Source of the DNA: Bacteroidota bacterium
GTDB taxonomy: Bacteria > Bacteroidota > Ignavibacteria > Ignavibacteriales > Melioribacteraceae
DNA length: 64,000 nucleotides
Direction: 5' to 3'
NCBI GenBank assembly: GCA_018829205.1
Contig: JAHJUE010000008.1
Location: forward strand, 1-64,000
The notes beneath the pieces were generated by a model, which saw only the letters and a program-made list of their open reading frames with translations, was not told the DNA's origin and searched no databases. The stretch's first letter is position 1, and every line of letters starts with the position of its first letter. The translations under genes were made by a program, and so were the position numbers. Shown here one piece after another: positions 61,534 through 64,000 of this stretch.

Positions 61534-63366
61534 ATGAGCGAAAAACTAATTGAATGTGTGCCTAACTTTTCTGAAGCTAGAAATGAAGATGTAATTAACC
61601 AGATAACTAATGTTATAAAAAGTACAGAAGGCGTAAAATTGCTGGATGTTGATCCCGGTTACGATATGAACAGAACGGTTGTGACATTTATCGGCACTCC
61701 AAAAGGTGTGAAAGAAGCCGCCTTTAAAGCAATTGCAAAGGCTTATGAATTAATAGATATGACCAAACATACAGGTTCGCATCCCAGAATGGGAGCTACC
61801 GATGTTTGCCCTTTTGTACCTGTAAGCGGAGTAACAATTGAGGAATGTATTGAGCTCTCTAAAGAGGTAGCTAAAAGAGTGGGAGATGAATTAGGAATAC
61901 CTGTGTATCTTTATGAAAAATCGGCACAGACTCCGCAAAGACAAAATCTAGCGGTTATCCGGCAGGGTGAATATGAAGCGCTTGAAGAGAAAATGAAAAA
62001 ACCTGAGTGGAAACCTGATTTCGGTCCGGCAAAGTTTAACGCGAAAGCCGGCGCAACTGTTATCGGTGTACGCGAATTTTTAATCGCCTATAATATTAAT
62101 CTAAATACTAGAGAAGAACTTCATGCTACCGATATTGCTTTTGAACTAAGAGAAAAAGGAAGATCGGCAAGAAGAGGGAATACAGAACCATTTTATTTTA
62201 AAGGAACAAAGATTCTAAAATATAAAGAAGGCAACTATCCTTGCGGTTCTTGCGACTTTGACGGTAATTCAATTGCAGAAACAATTAAACACTGCAAAAA
62301 AGAACACAATTATGATTTAGCCGATTTGTTAAAAGTAAACGCTATTAATCCTGAAAAGCCTGAAGGTGAATCAGTAAAGAAACCGGGCAGATTTCAAAAC
62401 TGCAAAGCAATTGGCTGGATGGTAAAAAATTACGACCGTGCGCAGATTTCAATTAATCTTACCGATTATAAAGTTACGTCAATGCATGATGTTTTGGAAG
62501 AGACAAGAAAACTTGCCGCTCAAAGAGGTCTTATTGTTACAGGTAGCGAAATTGTTGGAATGGTTCCGTATCCCGCTCTGCTTGAAACAGGAAAATTTTA
62601 TTTAAGGAAACAAGGACGGTCAACAGGAATTCCTGTAATAGATATTTTAAATACCGCGCTGCAGTCACTCGGCTTAACCGATGTTGCCGGTTTTAATATT
62701 GAGGAAAGAGTTTTAGGTCTGCCCCAAAATTTTGATAACGCTTTAGTTGAAATGAATCTTACAGATTTTGTTGATGAAGTATCCCGCGAATCGCCCGCGC
62801 CCGGCGGAGGCTCAATAGCGGCTCTTGCCGGAGCTTTAGGCGCGTCACTTTCTTCAATGGTAAGCAACTTAACGGCCAATAGAAGAGGAACAGAAAAAGT
62901 TGACGCGTTTTTAAATGAGGCTGCGGATAAATGTCAGGAAATTAAACAGATACTTGTAAAAGCAATTGACGAAGACACTAACGCGTTTAACGATTATATG
63001 GAAGCGCGCAGGCTTCCTAATAAAACCGATGAAGAAAAAATAATTCGTGAAAACGCAATGCAGCAAGGGCTAAAACAGGCTGTGCTTGTGCCTTTAAATA
63101 CGGCGCAACTAAGTTTCGAAGCCGTGAAAATTGCTATGATTGTAGCTCAGTATGGAAACCCGAATTCCATTACCGACGTTGGAGTCGGGGCGCAATGCGC
63201 TTACACAGGCGTACTAGGAGGAATTTATAATGTTCTTATTAATCTTAAAGATATTAAAGATGAAAAATTTGTAGCCGAAATGAGGAATACTTGTGCCGGA
63301 CTTAAGACAGATGCGCTAAACGAATTAAATAAAGTTCTGGAATTTGTTGAGACTAAATTAAATTAA
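61534..63366 (+). CDS. ftcD: Bifunctional glutamate formimidoyltransferase / formimidotetrahydrofolate cyclodeaminase
   Basis: 610 residues. N-terminal formiminotransferase: CVPNFSEARNEDVI, HTGSHPRMGATDVCPFVP and RQNLAVIRQGEYEAL. A segment with Cys237, Cys240, His253 and His258 (CGSCDFDG ... KHCKKEH, spacing C-x2-C-x12-H-x4-H) interrupts the transferase. The C-terminal cyclodeaminase starts near residue 410: VDEVSRESPAPGGGSIAALAGALGASL. The fused enzyme passes the formimino group of formiminoglutamate, from histidine breakdown, to tetrahydrofolate and cyclises it. No hut genes are adjacent. SD GAGGA precedes the ATG. The zinc-finger-like segment is discussed as a finding. Confidence 0.94.
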   Translation: MSEKLIECVPNFSEARNEDVINQITNVIKSTEGVKLLDVDPGYDMNRTVVTFIGTPKGVKEAAFKAIAKAYELIDMTKHTGSHPRMGATDVCPFVPVSGVTIEECIELSKEVAKRVGDELGIPVYLYEKSAQTPQRQNLAVIRQGEYEALEEKMKKPEWKPDFGPAKFNAKAGATVIGVREFLIAYNINLNTREELHATDIAFELREKGRSARRGNTEPFYFKGTKILKYKEGNYPCGSCDFDGNSIAETIKHCKKEHNYDLADLLKVNAINPEKPEGESVKKPGRFQNCKAIGWMVKNYDRAQISINLTDYKVTSMHDVLEETRKLAAQRGLIVTGSEIVGMVPYPALLETGKFYLRKQGRSTGIPVIDILNTALQSLGLTDVAGFNIEERVLGLPQNFDNALVEMNLTDFVDEVSRESPAPGGGSIAALAGALGASLSSMVSNLTANRRGTEKVDAFLNEAADKCQEIKQILVKAIDEDTNAFNDYMEARRLPNKTDEEKIIRENAMQQGLKQAVLVPLNTAQLSFEAVKIAMIVAQYGNPNSITDVGVGAQCAYTGVLGGIYNVLINLKDIKDEKFVAEMRNTCAGLKTDALNELNKVLEFVETKLN

Positions 63367-63389
63367 TCCTTATCATTGTCCTGGTCTTT

Positions 63390-63415
63390 ATCTTTATCGC
63401 TTACAGGATAAAGAT
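63390..63415. repeat. Hairpin built of CTTTATC / GATAAAG units
   Basis: Nine-bp stem ATCTTTATC/GATAAAGAT with an 8-nt loop, embedded in a 70-nt stretch rich in TTATC and GATAA words, between ftcD and the response regulator gene. There is no T run, so it is not a standard terminator. Confidence 0.55.
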
Positions 63416-63442
63416 CATGATATTGATAAAGATACTAGATTT

Positions 63443-64000
63443 ATGGAAAAATCAAACGCACAGAAAACATTCGGAACATTAAAAGGGAAAAAAATCTTAA
63501 TTGTTGATGACGAACAATTAAATCAGCTTGTAATTAAAAACATGATTAAACTTTGGGGCGCCGAATGTGAAACTGCCGAAGAAGGAAACTCGGCTTTTAA
63601 GAAAATTTTTGATAATAATTATGATATTATTTTGATGGATTTAATGATGCCGGGATTAGACGGTTATCAAACTGCTCAAAAGATTCGTAAAGAAATTAAT
63701 CCGCCGAAGAATCAAGTACCTATACTTGCTTTAACAGGCTCAACAAGCGGCGCATCTATTGAAAAATTATCCGAGTCAGGGATAAATGATTTTGCCGCAA
63801 AACCTTTTAAGATTGAGGAACTGCACGCTAAAATCACAAAACTTATTTTTGGCGTTGAATCAAAAACAGATATTCAAGTTTCGAGCGATCAAGATTTTAT
63901 AAATCTCGATTACTTAAAAGAATCGGCCGGAAATAATCCTTCATTAATTAAGGATATTATAAATATATTTTTAGACCAAACTCCCGGTTTTATATCTCAA
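63443..64000 (+). CDS. Response regulator with an HPt-like C-terminal region (cut by the window end)
   Basis: At least 186 residues from ATG 63443, still open at the window edge. A receiver domain (about 16-135) has acidic pocket Asp22-Asp23, phospho-acceptor Asp66 in ILMDLMMPG, Thr98 and Lys120 in FAAKPF. From about residue 155 the sequence turns to DYLKESAGNNPSLIKDIINIFLDQTP, which reads like the start of an HPt phosphotransfer domain. No kinase core precedes it, so this looks like a stand-alone receiver-HPt relay protein. The phosphorylatable His would lie beyond the window or be absent. Confidence 0.82.
   Translation, partial: MEKSNAQKTFGTLKGKKILIVDDEQLNQLVIKNMIKLWGAECETAEEGNSAFKKIFDNNYDIILMDLMMPGLDGYQTAQKIRKEINPPKNQVPILALTGSTSGASIEKLSESGINDFAAKPFKIEELHAKITKLIFGVESKTDIQVSSDQDFINLDYLKESAGNNPSLIKDIINIFLDQTPGFISQ

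Noticed and set aside
1-64000. tRNA or rRNA genes
   Set aside because: I looked through the intergenic gaps for GC-rich cloverleaf-like segments and conserved rRNA motifs and saw none. The gaps are short and AT-rich. A covariance-model scan would settle it.
1-64000. CRISPR arrays or phage and transposon genes
   Set aside because: No regularly spaced repeats with unique spacers, and no integrase, transposase or phage structural gene was found. The dispersed palindromes are single copies, not arrays.

Overview
This 64 kb window reads as chromosomal core sequence from a free-living, AT-rich bacterium of the Ignavibacteria / Chlorobi-Bacteroidota side of the FCB group. Four secreted proteins end in a type IX secretion (T9SS) sorting domain built around 'NYPNPFNPxTxI' and closing with 'KKMxLLK' or similar, a style familiar from Ignavibacteriota and relatives. 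Core genes include clpX, hslUV, valS, rpoN, dnaG, ispG (the long form of the Bacteroidota group) and radA. Unlike typical Bacteroidia, many genes have a visible Shine-Dalgarno sequence, and one near-consensus sigma70 promoter is present before the peroxiredoxin gene. I saw no rRNA, tRNA, CRISPR array, transposase, integrase or phage gene. No gap between genes exceeds 300 bases.

Layout. 1-8.0 kb (minus strand): an FAH-family hydrolase; a SIMPL protein coupled to a secreted 'asparagine synthetase B'-labelled protein; a TPR protein overlapping clpX; a T9SS-exported esterase with a Trm112-like small protein. 8.1-18.0 kb (plus strand): 1-Cys peroxiredoxin, TrpF-like protein, a run of secreted or lipoprotein hypotheticals, an AlkD-like repair protein, an M13 metallopeptidase and a NatAB-type ABC exporter. 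18.0-27.7 kb (minus): valS, an acid phosphatase lipoprotein, hslV-hslU, then DUF3109-rpoN-methyltransferase, and an OprB-like porin. 27.9-42.2 kb (mostly plus): envelope and secreted proteins (DUF4097-like, a large BNR-repeat T9SS protein, DUF885 peptidase, histidine phosphatase, DUF1028, SIMPL, and a lipoprotein plus coiled-coil membrane protein pair), then small acetyltransferases and a thioesterase. 42.2-48.5 kb (minus): a DUF547 protein, three glycosyltransferases (two resembling the arsenosugar-associated TIGR04282/TIGR04283 pair), an alpha-amylase-family enzyme and dnaG.

48.5-51.8 kb is the most accessory-looking part: an AraC-type regulator followed by four small integral-membrane genes (a stand-alone membrane domain like that at the end of some antibiotic-biosynthesis-monooxygenase proteins, then DUF2938, DUF4386 and DUF1772 types). 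Two of these genes end in near-identical terminator-like hairpin repeats. 52.0-64.0 kb: DJ-1/PfpI protein, ispG, a Nif3-like protein, a zinc-ribbon coiled-coil protein; on the minus strand an FMN reductase, radA, mlaF, an ANKH-like transporter and a tiny T9SS-domain-only protein; then a fused FtcD/cyclodeaminase with a C2H2-like insert, and a response regulator with an HPt-like region running off the end.

A dispersed imperfect inverted repeat containing 'GCCACGAAGGCACTAAG' or variants occurs in four intergenic places (about 0.13, 23.5, 48.5 and 59.5 kb). I found no single large, self-evidently new system. The best candidates for something undescribed are the AraC membrane cluster with its hairpin repeats, the C2H2-like insert in FtcD, the minimal T9SS protein, and the lipoprotein/coiled-coil pair. 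Family names come from recognising motifs and remembered homologues; no database search was possible.
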